Origin: Stutzerimonas stutzeri
GTDB taxonomy: Bacteria; Pseudomonadota; Gammaproteobacteria; Pseudomonadales; Pseudomonadaceae
Reading direction: 5' to 3'
Length of the DNA: 64,000 nucleotides
Assembly (NCBI RefSeq): GCF_038561965.1
Contig: NZ_CP139348.1
Location: forward strand, 868,001-932,000
Positions 56,643 to 64,000 of this stretch are shown one piece after another; positions within the stretch are counted from its first letter, which is position 1; every line of letters begins with the position of its first letter. Both the position numbers and the translations under genes were made by a program. The notes under the pieces were generated by a model. The model was not told the DNA's origin. It worked only from the letters and a program-made list of their open reading frames with translations, and did no database searches.

Positions 56643-57270
56643 ATTTCGACCCTTGCGTCAGAAGCCTTGAAAACGGCGGCTAGTGTACCCGACAGGTTGA
56701 ACGTCGCACAGGTAAGCCATCAGCTTGGCGCCTTTCGTCGTGCTGATGTTGCCGTGCCCAAGCCGTCATCTTCTCAGCCGACCAGTTTCGCGGAGCATCG
56801 GTTTGTGATCGCTGAGTGCTCTGGCGGACTTGTGATTCACAAGATGGCCCCAATATGAATGTAGGCGCGCATTAGCCCGCTGCGTTCACGCGTAAAAAAC
56901 GCGAAATTTGTCGCGATGCTGGCACCGCGTTTTATCCTCGGGATATTCCGCGGCTCGTGATTCGACGTGCCTGGGAAGGGCGACGGGTATTGGAAAAGCG
57001 CACGCAAGGCGCTCTGCAAGTGGCGTGCGTGGTTAGATGCTTCACATGCAAGCAGAAGTGGCGCGGCGTTCGGTGCAAAATGCCATATCTGGCGGTCTAT
57101 CAGACAGGCTTCAGTCGAATGGACGGCCCCGCGCTACAAGGGCTACGCTGTTTCATAGGGTTACAGACCGGCTGCCAGTTTCAGTACGTTGTGTAGTAAG
57201 TTAGGCCGAGCAACCAATCGGCCGTCATGCGGGCCTGCAGACAACGGGTTTGCTCCAGAGGGTAGTTAAT
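56643..57270. other. Gene-poor gap between yhbY and ftsH (usual site of rlmE)
   Basis: About 630 bases without a recognisable gene on either strand. I looked for rlmE traces, notably the SAM-binding sequence around DLGAAPGGWSQ, in all frames and found none. Only short frames with no ribosome-binding site or family signature occur, for example 56967-57158. The stretch looks less GC-rich than its neighbours. GAGGG at 57259-57263 serves ftsH. Confidence 0.6.
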
Positions 57271-59190
57271 TTGAACGACATGGCAAAAAACCTGATCCTG
57301 TGGCTGATCATCGCCGCCGTCCTGGTCACGGTGATGAACAACTTCTCCAGCCCGAGCGAGCCACAGACGCTGAACTACTCGGACTTCCTCGAGCAAGTCA
57401 AAGAAGGGCGCGTCGAGCGCGTGACTGTCGATGGCTTCGTCATCATCGGCAAGCGCAGCGAAGGCGATACCTTCAAGACCATTCGCCCGGCGATTCAGGA
57501 CAACGGCCTGATCGGTGACCTGCTCGATAATAATGTGCTGATCGAAGGCAAGCAGCCCGAGCAGCAGAGCATCTGGACCCAGTTGCTGGTTGCGAGCTTC
57601 CCGATTCTCGTGATCATTGCCGTGTTCATGTTCTTCATGCGCCAGATGCAGGGCGGGGCGGGCGGCAAGGGTGGACCGATGAGCTTCGGCAAGAGCAAGG
57701 CGCGCCTGCTCTCGGAAGATCAGGTTAAAACGACCTTTGCCGATGTTGCTGGCTGCGATGAAGCAAAAGAAGAAGTCCACGAACTGGTTGAGTTCCTCCG
57801 CGACCCGGGCAAGTTTCAGCGCCTTGGCGGACGCATCCCGCGTGGTGTGCTGATGGTTGGCTCGCCAGGTACCGGTAAAACTCTTTTGGCGAAGGCAGTT
57901 GCTGGCGAAGCCAAGGTGCCGTTCTTCACCATTTCCGGTTCAGATTTTGTGGAAATGTTCGTCGGTGTCGGTGCATCCCGTGTGCGTGACATGTTCGAGC
58001 AAGCCAAGAAACACGCGCCTTGCATCATCTTTATCGATGAGATCGATGCCGTAGGCCGCCATCGTGGTGCGGGCATGGGTGGTGGTCATGACGAGCGTGA
58101 GCAGACTCTCAACCAGTTGCTGGTTGAGATGGATGGTTTCGAAATGAACGACGGCATCATCGTGATCGCTGCCACCAACCGTCCTGACGTGCTTGACCCT
58201 GCCTTGCTGCGTCCGGGCCGTTTCGACCGCCAGGTGGTTGTTGGCCTGCCGGATATCCGTGGTCGCGAGCAGATCCTCAAAGTACATATGCGCAAAGTGC
58301 CCATGGGTGAAGACGTTGCTCCGGCCGTTATTGCGCGCGGTACGCCGGGCTTTTCCGGTGCCGACTTGGCTAACCTGGTCAACGAGGCTTCGCTGTTTGC
58401 TGCCCGTGCCGGTAAGCGTGTGGTCGAGATGAAAGAGTTCGAGCTGGCCAAAGACAAGATCATGATGGGCGCCGAGCGCAAGTCCATGGTCATGTCGGAA
58501 AAGGAGAAGCTCAATACGGCTTACCATGAGGCAGGTCATGCCATCGTTGGTCGGGTGGTTCCCGAGCATGATCCCGTTTACAAGGTGTCTATCATTCCGC
58601 GTGGTCGGGCGCTCGGCGTCACCATGTTCTTGCCGGAAGAAGACCGTTACAGCCTCTCGAAACGCGCACTGATCAGTCAGATATGCTCGTTGTTCGGTGG
58701 TCGTATCGCTGAGGAAATGACTCTGGGGTTCGAGGGTGTCACCACCGGTGCGTCGAACGACATCATGCGGGCAACGCAGCTGGCTCGGAATATGGTCACC
58801 AAATGGGGCCTGTCGGAAAAGCTCGGACCGTTGATGTATGCCGAAGAGGAGGGCGAGGTGTTCCTTGGTCGCAGTGCTGGCAGTCAACATTCCAACGTGT
58901 CCGGGGAAACCGCGAAGCTGATTGATGAGGAAGTGCGCAGCATCATTGATCGCTGCTACGGCACGGCCAAGCAAATTCTGACTGACAACCGCGACAAGCT
59001 CGACACGATGGCTGAGGCGTTGATGAAGTACGAAACCATCGATGCGCCGCAGATCGACGACATCATGGCTGGGCGCACGCCGCGTGAGCCACGTGATTGG
59101 GAAGGTGGTTCGGGAGCATCCGGCACGCCGGTTGTTCCGGATGACAGTCGTCCGCAAACCCCGATCGGCGGCCCTGCTGGCGAGCACTAA
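57271..59190 (+). CDS. ftsH: ATP-dependent zinc metalloprotease FtsH
   Basis: Membrane-anchored AAA+ protease of 639 residues that degrades sigma-32, LpxC and damaged membrane proteins. Two N-terminal helices (LILWLIIAAVLVTVM, LLVASFPILVIIAVFMFFM) flank a periplasmic domain. The AAA domain has Walker A GSPGTGKT and Walker B CIIFIDEIDAVGR, and the protease has HEAGH. Walker A carries Ser where most FtsH proteins have Pro (GPPGTGKT). A TTG at 57271 (LNDMAKN) is taken as start since GAGGG lies 7 bases upstream; the ATG at 57280 is the alternative. Confidence 0.96.
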   Translation: MNDMAKNLILWLIIAAVLVTVMNNFSSPSEPQTLNYSDFLEQVKEGRVERVTVDGFVIIGKRSEGDTFKTIRPAIQDNGLIGDLLDNNVLIEGKQPEQQSIWTQLLVASFPILVIIAVFMFFMRQMQGGAGGKGGPMSFGKSKARLLSEDQVKTTFADVAGCDEAKEEVHELVEFLRDPGKFQRLGGRIPRGVLMVGSPGTGKTLLAKAVAGEAKVPFFTISGSDFVEMFVGVGASRVRDMFEQAKKHAPCIIFIDEIDAVGRHRGAGMGGGHDEREQTLNQLLVEMDGFEMNDGIIVIAATNRPDVLDPALLRPGRFDRQVVVGLPDIRGREQILKVHMRKVPMGEDVAPAVIARGTPGFSGADLANLVNEASLFAARAGKRVVEMKEFELAKDKIMMGAERKSMVMSEKEKLNTAYHEAGHAIVGRVVPEHDPVYKVSIIPRGRALGVTMFLPEEDRYSLSKRALISQICSLFGGRIAEEMTLGFEGVTTGASNDIMRATQLARNMVTKWGLSEKLGPLMYAEEEGEVFLGRSAGSQHSNVSGETAKLIDEEVRSIIDRCYGTAKQILTDNRDKLDTMAEALMKYETIDAPQIDDIMAGRTPREPRDWEGGSGASGTPVVPDDSRPQTPIGGPAGEH

Positions 59191-59355
59191 GGTCGCGGAT
59201 CTGGTGAGTTCACCAGCCAACATGATGGTCTGTAACCAGGAGGGGCGCATAGGCGCCCCTTCTGGTGTAAATTGTCCAGCCTGTTGCGCCATGGTGGTGC
59301 AGTCGGCGTGGGGCCCCTGGCTTGCGCGTCCGGCCTGAACGCTCAAGGCTTGTAA

Positions 59356-60207
59356 ATGACCGATTCGTTTTTCCTCTCTCGACTTGTCTGCGGTGGTCGA
59401 GTGCTTGATCTATCCCGTCCCCAGGTGATGGGTATTCTCAATGTCACCCCTGACTCTTTCTCTGATGGTGGCCGCTTCGCCGAGCGTGACGCAGCTGTAC
59501 AGCATGCCGAGGCGATGGTGGCTGCTGGGGCTACGCTGATCGATATAGGCGGCGAGTCCACGCGACCCGGTGCACGTTCTATATCGCCTACCGAGGAGCT
59601 GGAGCGCGTTGCGCCAGTCGTCGAAGCGGTCGCTCGAGAGCTGGATGTGGTGGTTTCGGTAGATACTTCTACACCTGCCGTTATCCGCGAATGCGCTCGT
59701 TTAGGTGCGGGATTGATCAACGATGTACGTGCACTGCAGCGCGACGGTGCGTTGGATGCGGCCGCTGATGCCGGCTTGCCGGTTTGTCTGATGCACATGC
59801 GTGGCGAGCCGGGCAATATGCAGGACGACCCCCGCTACGACGACGTGATTGATGAGGTCTGTTCATTTCTCGAGCAGCGAATGGCTGCCTGCGCTGCAGC
59901 GGGAATTCCCGCTGACCGGATAGTTCTTGATCCCGGCTTCGGCTTTGCCAAGACGCTGTCGCATAATCTTGTGCTGTTCCGGCACATGGAGGCCCTTCAC
60001 CGTCTAGGTCGACCGTTATTGGTTGGCGTGTCGCGCAAGAGCATGGTCGGGGCGGTGCTGGGGCGCGCAGTCGATGGACGCATGTATGGCAGCCTGGCGC
60101 TGGCGGCCCTTGCCGTGAGCAAAGGCGCTCGGATCGTGCGCGTTCACGATGTTGCCGAGACAGTTGATGTGGTTCGAATGATTGCTGCAGTGCAGGCGGC
60201 GGAATAG
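59356..60207 (+). CDS. folP: Dihydropteroate synthase FolP
   Basis: Folate-pathway enzyme of 283 residues that joins p-aminobenzoate to dihydropterin pyrophosphate and is the target of sulfonamides. Motifs: PQVMGILNVTPDSFSDGGRF, DIGGESTRPGA, GAGLINDVRAL, LPVCLMHMRGEPGNMQ, LDPGFGFAKTLSHN and LVGVSRKSMVG. It lies between ftsH and glmM in the standard order; glmM starts 10 bases after its stop. Confidence 0.97.
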   Translation: MTDSFFLSRLVCGGRVLDLSRPQVMGILNVTPDSFSDGGRFAERDAAVQHAEAMVAAGATLIDIGGESTRPGARSISPTEELERVAPVVEAVARELDVVVSVDTSTPAVIRECARLGAGLINDVRALQRDGALDAAADAGLPVCLMHMRGEPGNMQDDPRYDDVIDEVCSFLEQRMAACAAAGIPADRIVLDPGFGFAKTLSHNLVLFRHMEALHRLGRPLLVGVSRKSMVGAVLGRAVDGRMYGSLALAALAVSKGARIVRVHDVAETVDVVRMIAAVQAAE

Positions 60208-60217
60208 GGAAGACAAT

Positions 60218-61555
60218 ATGACTAGAAAGTATTTCGGCACCGATGGCATTCGCGGTCACGTCGGGCAACCTCCGATCACGCCTGACTTTATGCTGAAGCT
60301 GGGTTGGGCCGCCGGCATGGCATTTCGCAAGCAGGGCAAGTGCCGGATTCTGATCGGCAAGGACACGCGGATCTCGGGTTACATGTTCGAATCGGCGCTG
60401 CAGGCGGGTTTGTCCGCAGCTGGCGCTGATGTGCTGTTACTGGGTCCCATGCCAACGCCGGCTGTCGCCTATCTGACGCGTACTTTCCATGCGGAGGCTG
60501 GCATCGTCATCAGTGCCTCCCACAACCCGCATCACGATAACGGCATCAAATTCTTCTCGGGCCGCGGCACCAAGCTTCCAGATGAAGTGGAGCTGATGAT
60601 AGAGGAGCTGCTCGATGCGCCGATGACGGTGGTTGAGTCGGCCCAGCTGGGTAAGGCGTCGCGTATCAATGACGCAGCGGGACGCTACATCGAGTTCTGT
60701 AAAAGCAGTGTGCCTACCAGTACCGATTTTTCCGGATTGAAGCTGGTGGTCGATTGTGCGCATGGCGCGACCTATAAAGTCGCGCCCAGTGTCTTTCGTG
60801 AGCTGGGCGCTGAGGTGATAGTGATTGGCGCGCAGCCGGATGGGCTGAACATCAATGCTGATGTGGGTTCCACCCATGTTGGGCAGCTGCAGAAGGCCGT
60901 TGTGGAGCACGGCGCCGATCTGGGTATTGCCTTTGATGGTGATGGTGATCGGGTGATGATGGTCGATCACACGGGCGCCATGGTGGATGGTGACGAGTTG
61001 CTCTATATCATCGCTACTGACCTGCAGGAGCGGGATCGACTGTCCGGTGGGGTGGTGGGTACGCTGATGAGCAACCTTGGACTCGAGCTCGCCCTGAAGG
61101 CGCGGGAAATCCCGTTCACGCGGGCCAAGGTCGGGGATCGTTATGTGATCGCAGAAATGCTTGATCGGGGCTGGGCTTTGGGCGGTGAGAATTCCGGGCA
61201 TATCGTCTGTGCTCAGCACACCACTACGGGCGATGCGATCATTGCGGCGTTGCAGGTCGTGCTGGCGCTTCGTCGGCGCGAGCAAACGTTGGCTCAGGAG
61301 CGACTGGCGTGGCACAAGTGCCCTCAGGTACTGATCAATGTGCGTTTTGCTGGTGATCGGGACCCTATCTCGCACCCTAGCGTGCAGGCTGCTTGCGACA
61401 GTGTTACCGAGCGCATGGGGGGGCGAGGTCGCGTACTCTTGCGCAAGTCCGGCACCGAGCCGCTGGTGCGAGTCATGGTCGAGGGCGATGACGAAAGTCA
61501 GGTGCGCGGCATGGCGGAAGAGCTTGCCAAGGTTGTCACTGAAGTTTGTGCGTAA
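60218..61555 (+). CDS. glmM: Phosphoglucosamine mutase GlmM
   Basis: Enzyme of 445 residues converting glucosamine-6-phosphate to glucosamine-1-phosphate for peptidoglycan and lipopolysaccharide. It starts MTRKYFGTDGIRGHVGQPP. The phosphoserine loop is VISASHNPHHDNGIKFFSG, the metal loop is AFDGDGDRVMMVD, the sugar loop is GGENSGHI, and the phosphate loop is RKSGTEPLVRVMVEG. The ATG at 60218 gives the family N terminus; earlier codons lie in folP. Confidence 0.98.
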   Translation: MTRKYFGTDGIRGHVGQPPITPDFMLKLGWAAGMAFRKQGKCRILIGKDTRISGYMFESALQAGLSAAGADVLLLGPMPTPAVAYLTRTFHAEAGIVISASHNPHHDNGIKFFSGRGTKLPDEVELMIEELLDAPMTVVESAQLGKASRINDAAGRYIEFCKSSVPTSTDFSGLKLVVDCAHGATYKVAPSVFRELGAEVIVIGAQPDGLNINADVGSTHVGQLQKAVVEHGADLGIAFDGDGDRVMMVDHTGAMVDGDELLYIIATDLQERDRLSGGVVGTLMSNLGLELALKAREIPFTRAKVGDRYVIAEMLDRGWALGGENSGHIVCAQHTTTGDAIIAALQVVLALRRREQTLAQERLAWHKCPQVLINVRFAGDRDPISHPSVQAACDSVTERMGGRGRVLLRKSGTEPLVRVMVEGDDESQVRGMAEELAKVVTEVCA

Positions 61556-61620
61556 TCGCGCTTGCCAGGTCGTTTTCTGTTGAGTAACATCTGCGCCCAC
61601 TTTGACCGATGAGGTAAAGC

Positions 61621-62376
61621 ATGCGTCGCCCCATGGTAGCTGGTAACTGGAAAATGAACGGTACCCGCGCTAGCGTCGCAGAGCTTATCGAGTCTCTCCG
61701 CTTGCAGACATTTCCTGCAGGCGTCGAAGTTGCGGTGTTCCCCTCCTGCCTGCATGTCTCTCAGGTTCTGGGTGGCATAGATGGCGAGCGTATTGCTGTC
61801 GGTTCCCAGGATTGTGCGGTGCAGAATGGCTTCGGGGCGCTAACCGGAGAGGTGTCAGCAGACCAGTTTACTGAGGTTGGCTGTGAGTGGGTTCTGGTTG
61901 GTCACTCCGAGCGTCGCCTGGTATTGGGTGAGACGGACGAGGTGGTCAGTCGCAAGTTTTTGGCAGCGCAGGAGGGTGGTTTGAAGCCTGTGCTGTGTTT
62001 GGGTGAAACGCTCGATGAGCGTGAGGCTGGCAAGACACTGGAAGTGGTCGGGCGTCAATTGGCGCAAGTGCTGGATGATCACGGTGTGTCGGCGTTCAAG
62101 TCTGCGGTGATTGCGTACGAGCCTGTATGGGCGATCGGTACTGGCTTGACCGCAACCCCTGAGCAGGCCCAGGAAGTACATGCTGCCATACGAGAGCAGT
62201 TGTCGCGTCAAGATCGCCAGATCGCCGAGGGCGTTAGGCTTTTGTACGGCGGCAGCGTCAAGGCGGACAATGCCGCTGAGCTATTCGCGATGACGGATAT
62301 TGATGGGGGGCTGGTTGGTGGAGCCTCTCTGAAAGCGGATGAATTTGGCGCGATCTGTCGCGCCGCGGGGAACTGA
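61621..62376 (+). CDS. tpiA: Triosephosphate isomerase TpiA
   Basis: Glycolytic and gluconeogenic isomerase of 251 residues. Active-site motifs: VAGNWKMNGT (Asn, Lys), LVGHSERR (His) and VIAYEPVWAIGTGLTATPEQAQ (Glu and flexible loop 6), with LLYGGSVKADNA and DGGLVGGASLK at the phosphate site. The start follows GAGG. secG begins 4 bases after the stop. Confidence 0.98.
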   Translation: MRRPMVAGNWKMNGTRASVAELIESLRLQTFPAGVEVAVFPSCLHVSQVLGGIDGERIAVGSQDCAVQNGFGALTGEVSADQFTEVGCEWVLVGHSERRLVLGETDEVVSRKFLAAQEGGLKPVLCLGETLDEREAGKTLEVVGRQLAQVLDDHGVSAFKSAVIAYEPVWAIGTGLTATPEQAQEVHAAIREQLSRQDRQIAEGVRLLYGGSVKADNAAELFAMTDIDGGLVGGASLKADEFGAICRAAGN

Positions 62377-62380
62377 TCAG

Positions 62381-62764
62381 ATGTTGCAGACTGTTGTGAT
62401 TGTGGTGCATCTGCTGGTTGCTCTAGGTGTTGTTGCGCTGGTGCTGCTGCAGCAGGGCAAAGGTGCGGATGCTGGTGCTTCTTTCGGGTCGGGCGCTTCG
62501 GCTACCGTTTTCGGAAGCCAAGGTTCTGCTACCTTTCTGAGTCGTCTTACTGCTATACTGGCCGGCGTTTTTTTCCTGACTAGTCTCGGTTTGGCGTTCT
62601 TTGCAAAGCAGCAGGCTGATCAGTTGTCCCAGGCGGGGTTGCCGGATCCGGCGGTTTTGGAAGTGCCGGTAAGTAAGCCTGCTGTAGAAGATGTGCCGGT
62701 GCTCGAGCAGCGCAAGCCGGCAGATGCTGCGGGCGATCTGCCTGAAGTAGAAAAAGGGCAATAA
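62381..62764 (+). CDS. secG: Preprotein translocase subunit SecG
   Basis: Inner-membrane subunit of SecYEG, 127 residues. Two transmembrane helices (LQTVVIVVHLLVALGVVALVLLQ and FLSRLTAILAGVFFLTSLGLAFFA) flank the conserved loop QQGKGADAGASFGSGASATVFGSQGSATF. The C-terminal tail is acidic and variable. The ATG at 62381 gives the family N terminus. tRNA-Leu begins 7 bases after the stop, so both are probably on one transcript. Confidence 0.95.
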   Translation: MLQTVVIVVHLLVALGVVALVLLQQGKGADAGASFGSGASATVFGSQGSATFLSRLTAILAGVFFLTSLGLAFFAKQQADQLSQAGLPDPAVLEVPVSKPAVEDVPVLEQRKPADAAGDLPEVEKGQ

Positions 62765-62771
62765 GGTTTTT

Positions 62772-62857
62772 GCCGAGGTGGTGGAATTGGTAGACACGCT
62801 ACCTTGAGGTGGTAGTGGCCATAGGCTGTAGGGGTTCGAGTCCCCTCCTCGGTACCA
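62772..62857 (+). tRNA. tRNA-Leu (anticodon GAG)
   Basis: An 86-base cloverleaf with a long variable arm. The acceptor GCCGAGG pairs with CCTCGGT, and the anticodon loop TTGAGGT lies between CTACC and GGTAG. The T arm is GGGGTTCGAGTCCCC, and CCA is encoded. Confidence 0.96.
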
Positions 62858-62866
62858 AACAAGCAG

Positions 62867-62889
62867 GCCCGCCTAGTGCGGGCTTTCTT
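62867..62889 (+). terminator. Weak terminator-like hairpin after tRNA-Leu
   Basis: GCCCGC-CTAGT-GCGGGC followed by TTTCTT. The short stem suggests partial termination before the initiator tRNA. Confidence 0.5.
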
Positions 62890-62953
62890 GTGTTTTAAGG
62901 GTTTTAAGTTGACCTGTATTAGGCGCGAGTCGTATAATTCGTGCCCAGTTTGA

Positions 62954-63030
<77 letters not shown>

Positions 63031-63036
63031 GTCAAT

Positions 63037-63062
63037 AAAAAGCCCCTGTACAGGGGCTTTTT
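63037..63062 (+). terminator. Intrinsic terminator after tRNA-fMet
   Basis: AAAAGCCCCTG-TA-CAGGGGCTTTT, an almost perfect palindrome with a T-run, 7 bases after the tRNA. Confidence 0.88.
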
Positions 63063-63108
63063 ATTAGCTTGAAGCCAGGTCGCCGGCATTTACAGGCGAT
63101 CAAAAGGG

Positions 63109-63129
63109 ATGGGCGTTTCGCCCATTTTT
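63109..63129 (+). promoter_or_regulatory. Terminator-like hairpin in the rimP leader (possible attenuator)
   Basis: ATGGGCG-TTT-CGCCCAT followed by TTTTC, ending 30 bases before the rimP ATG. A premature-terminator leader before rimP has been predicted in gammaproteobacteria, and this hairpin is in the right place. Confidence 0.55.
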
Positions 63130-63158
63130 CATTTGTACAGCATGCGCGAGGGACTTCG

Positions 63159-63617
63159 ATGTCGAGCAAGCTAGAACAGTTGCAGGCCTTGTTGGCCCCG
63201 GTGGTTGAGGCGCTTGGCTATCAGTGCTGGGGTATCGAGTTCATTTCCCAGGGGCGGCATTCATTGCTGCGAGTCTATATCGACCATGCCGATGGCATCC
63301 TCATCGACGACTGCGAGAAGGTCAGCCGTCAATTGAGTGGTGTGCTCGACGTGGAAGATCCGATCAGCGTGGATTACACCCTTGAGGTTTCTTCTCCCGG
63401 TATGGATCGCCCACTGTTCACCACTGAACAGTACTCGGCCCATGTCGGTGACCAAGTAAAAATAAAGCTGCGCTCGCCCTTCGAGGGCCGGCGCAATTTC
63501 CAGGGTCTTCTCCGTGGGGTGGAAGAGCAGGATGTCGTGGTGCTGGTAGACGACCATGAATACCTGTTGCCTATCGACATGATCGATAAGGCCAACATCA
63601 TTCCCCGTTTTGACTGA
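63159..63617 (+). CDS. rimP: Ribosome maturation factor RimP
   Basis: 30S-assembly factor of 152 residues. The N-terminal domain has LEQLQALLAPVVEALGYQCWGIEFISQGRHSLLRVYIDHADGILIDDCEKVSRQLSGVLD and SVDYTLEVSSPGMDRPLF. The C-terminal SH3-like domain has GDQVKIKLRSPFEGRRNFQGLL. The ATG at 63159 gives the family N terminus and has GAGGGA upstream. It is the first gene of the rimP-nusA-infB operon. Confidence 0.96.
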   Translation: MSSKLEQLQALLAPVVEALGYQCWGIEFISQGRHSLLRVYIDHADGILIDDCEKVSRQLSGVLDVEDPISVDYTLEVSSPGMDRPLFTTEQYSAHVGDQVKIKLRSPFEGRRNFQGLLRGVEEQDVVVLVDDHEYLLPIDMIDKANIIPRFD

Positions 63618-63664
63618 GAGCGGATCCCGCGGATCCCAATGGATTGCGAAAGGCGAGGCGTACG

Positions 63665-64000
63665 ATGAGCAAAGAAGTACTGCTGGTTGTGGAGTCGGTG
63701 TCCAATGAAAAGGGCGTACCGGCGAGTGTAATTTTCGAAGCGCTGGAGCTGGCCTTGGCCACAGCTACCAAGAAGCGCTACGAGGATGAAGTTGATCTGC
63801 GTGTAGAAATCAATCGCCAGAACGGCAGTTACGAAACGTTCCGTCGCTGGACCGTGGTCGACGATGAGCATTTTGACGATCCAGCCCATCAGCTGGCTCT
63901 GGATCAGGCTCAGGAGCGTAATCCCGACGCCAAGCTCGGTGAGGTTTTCGAAGAAAAGATCGAATCCATCGAATTCGGCCGTATCGCCGCGCAGACCGCC
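63665..64000 (+). CDS. nusA: Transcription termination/antitermination factor NusA, N-terminal part
   Basis: The first 112 codons; the gene runs off the window. It starts MSKEVLLVVESVSNEKGVPASVIFEALELALATATKKRYEDEVDLRVEINRQNGSYETFRRW, the RNA-polymerase-binding NusA N-terminal domain. It lies 47 bases after rimP in the usual operon order. Confidence 0.97.
   Translation, partial: MSKEVLLVVESVSNEKGVPASVIFEALELALATATKKRYEDEVDLRVEINRQNGSYETFRRWTVVDDEHFDDPAHQLALDQAQERNPDAKLGEVFEEKIESIEFGRIAAQTA

Noticed and set aside
56957..57196. Short frames between yhbY and ftsH as replacement genes
   Set aside because: They have no ribosome-binding sites, no family signature and stops close on both sides.

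Overview
The window looks like a chromosome segment of a Pseudomonas, most likely the Pseudomonas stutzeri (Stutzerimonas) group. It is GC-rich, and its housekeeping genes (fur, grpE-dnaK-dnaJ-dapB-carAB, ftsH-folP-glmM-tpiA-secG, rimP-nusA) read as typical Pseudomonas proteins. It also carries a maltotetraose-forming exo-amylase and an lldP-lutABC-dld-II lactate operon, both known from P. stutzeri. The species call is an inference from gene content.

Bases 1-5000: the end of a KDPG aldolase gene, a GapN-type glyceraldehyde-3-phosphate dehydrogenase, an aldo/keto reductase, a block of tandem palindromic repeats, and a small SMR exporter (SugE/Gdx) preceded by a two-hairpin guanidine-II riboswitch. 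REP palindromes follow.

Bases 4149-23180 form a maltose/maltodextrin regulon. It holds maltoporin (lamB) and malM, the secreted maltotetraohydrolase (amyP), a kinase-fold protein coupled to periplasmic alpha-amylase malS, the transporter malEFG and malK, the activator malT, maltose O-acetyltransferase and a cytoplasmic GH13 alpha-glucosidase. Together these would cut starch outside the cell, bring malto-oligosaccharides through LamB and MalEFGK, and split them to glucose. The control regions share MalT-box-like GGA(T/G)GA cores, an additional TACGCC/GGCGTA repeat with recurring spacings, and A-rich Hfq/Crc-type motifs.

Bases 23372-32735: a LysE-family exporter, then a restriction island (hsdM, hsdS, hsdR, mrr) ending against the 3' end of the tmRNA gene ssrA, then a small secreted protein. 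Bases 32923-41549 form the lactate locus: dld-II, lutC, lutB, lutA and lldP on the minus strand, each of the last four genes overlapping its upstream neighbour by an ATGA, and lldR divergent. Matching TTGGT-AAG-ACCA operators lie on both sides of the control region.

Bases 41622-64000 are conserved core genes: smpB (possibly leaderless), ratA-rnfH, bamE, fur, recN with a LexA box, grpE and dnaK with two sigma-32-type promoters, dnaJ, dapB, carA (TTG start, behind an intrinsic terminator), carB, greA, a small membrane protein, yhbY, ftsH, folP, glmM, tpiA, secG, tRNA-Leu(GAG), initiator tRNA-Met, rimP and the start of nusA. The rRNA methyltransferase gene rlmE, normally between yhbY and ftsH, is not there; that gap holds about 630 bases without a recognisable gene.
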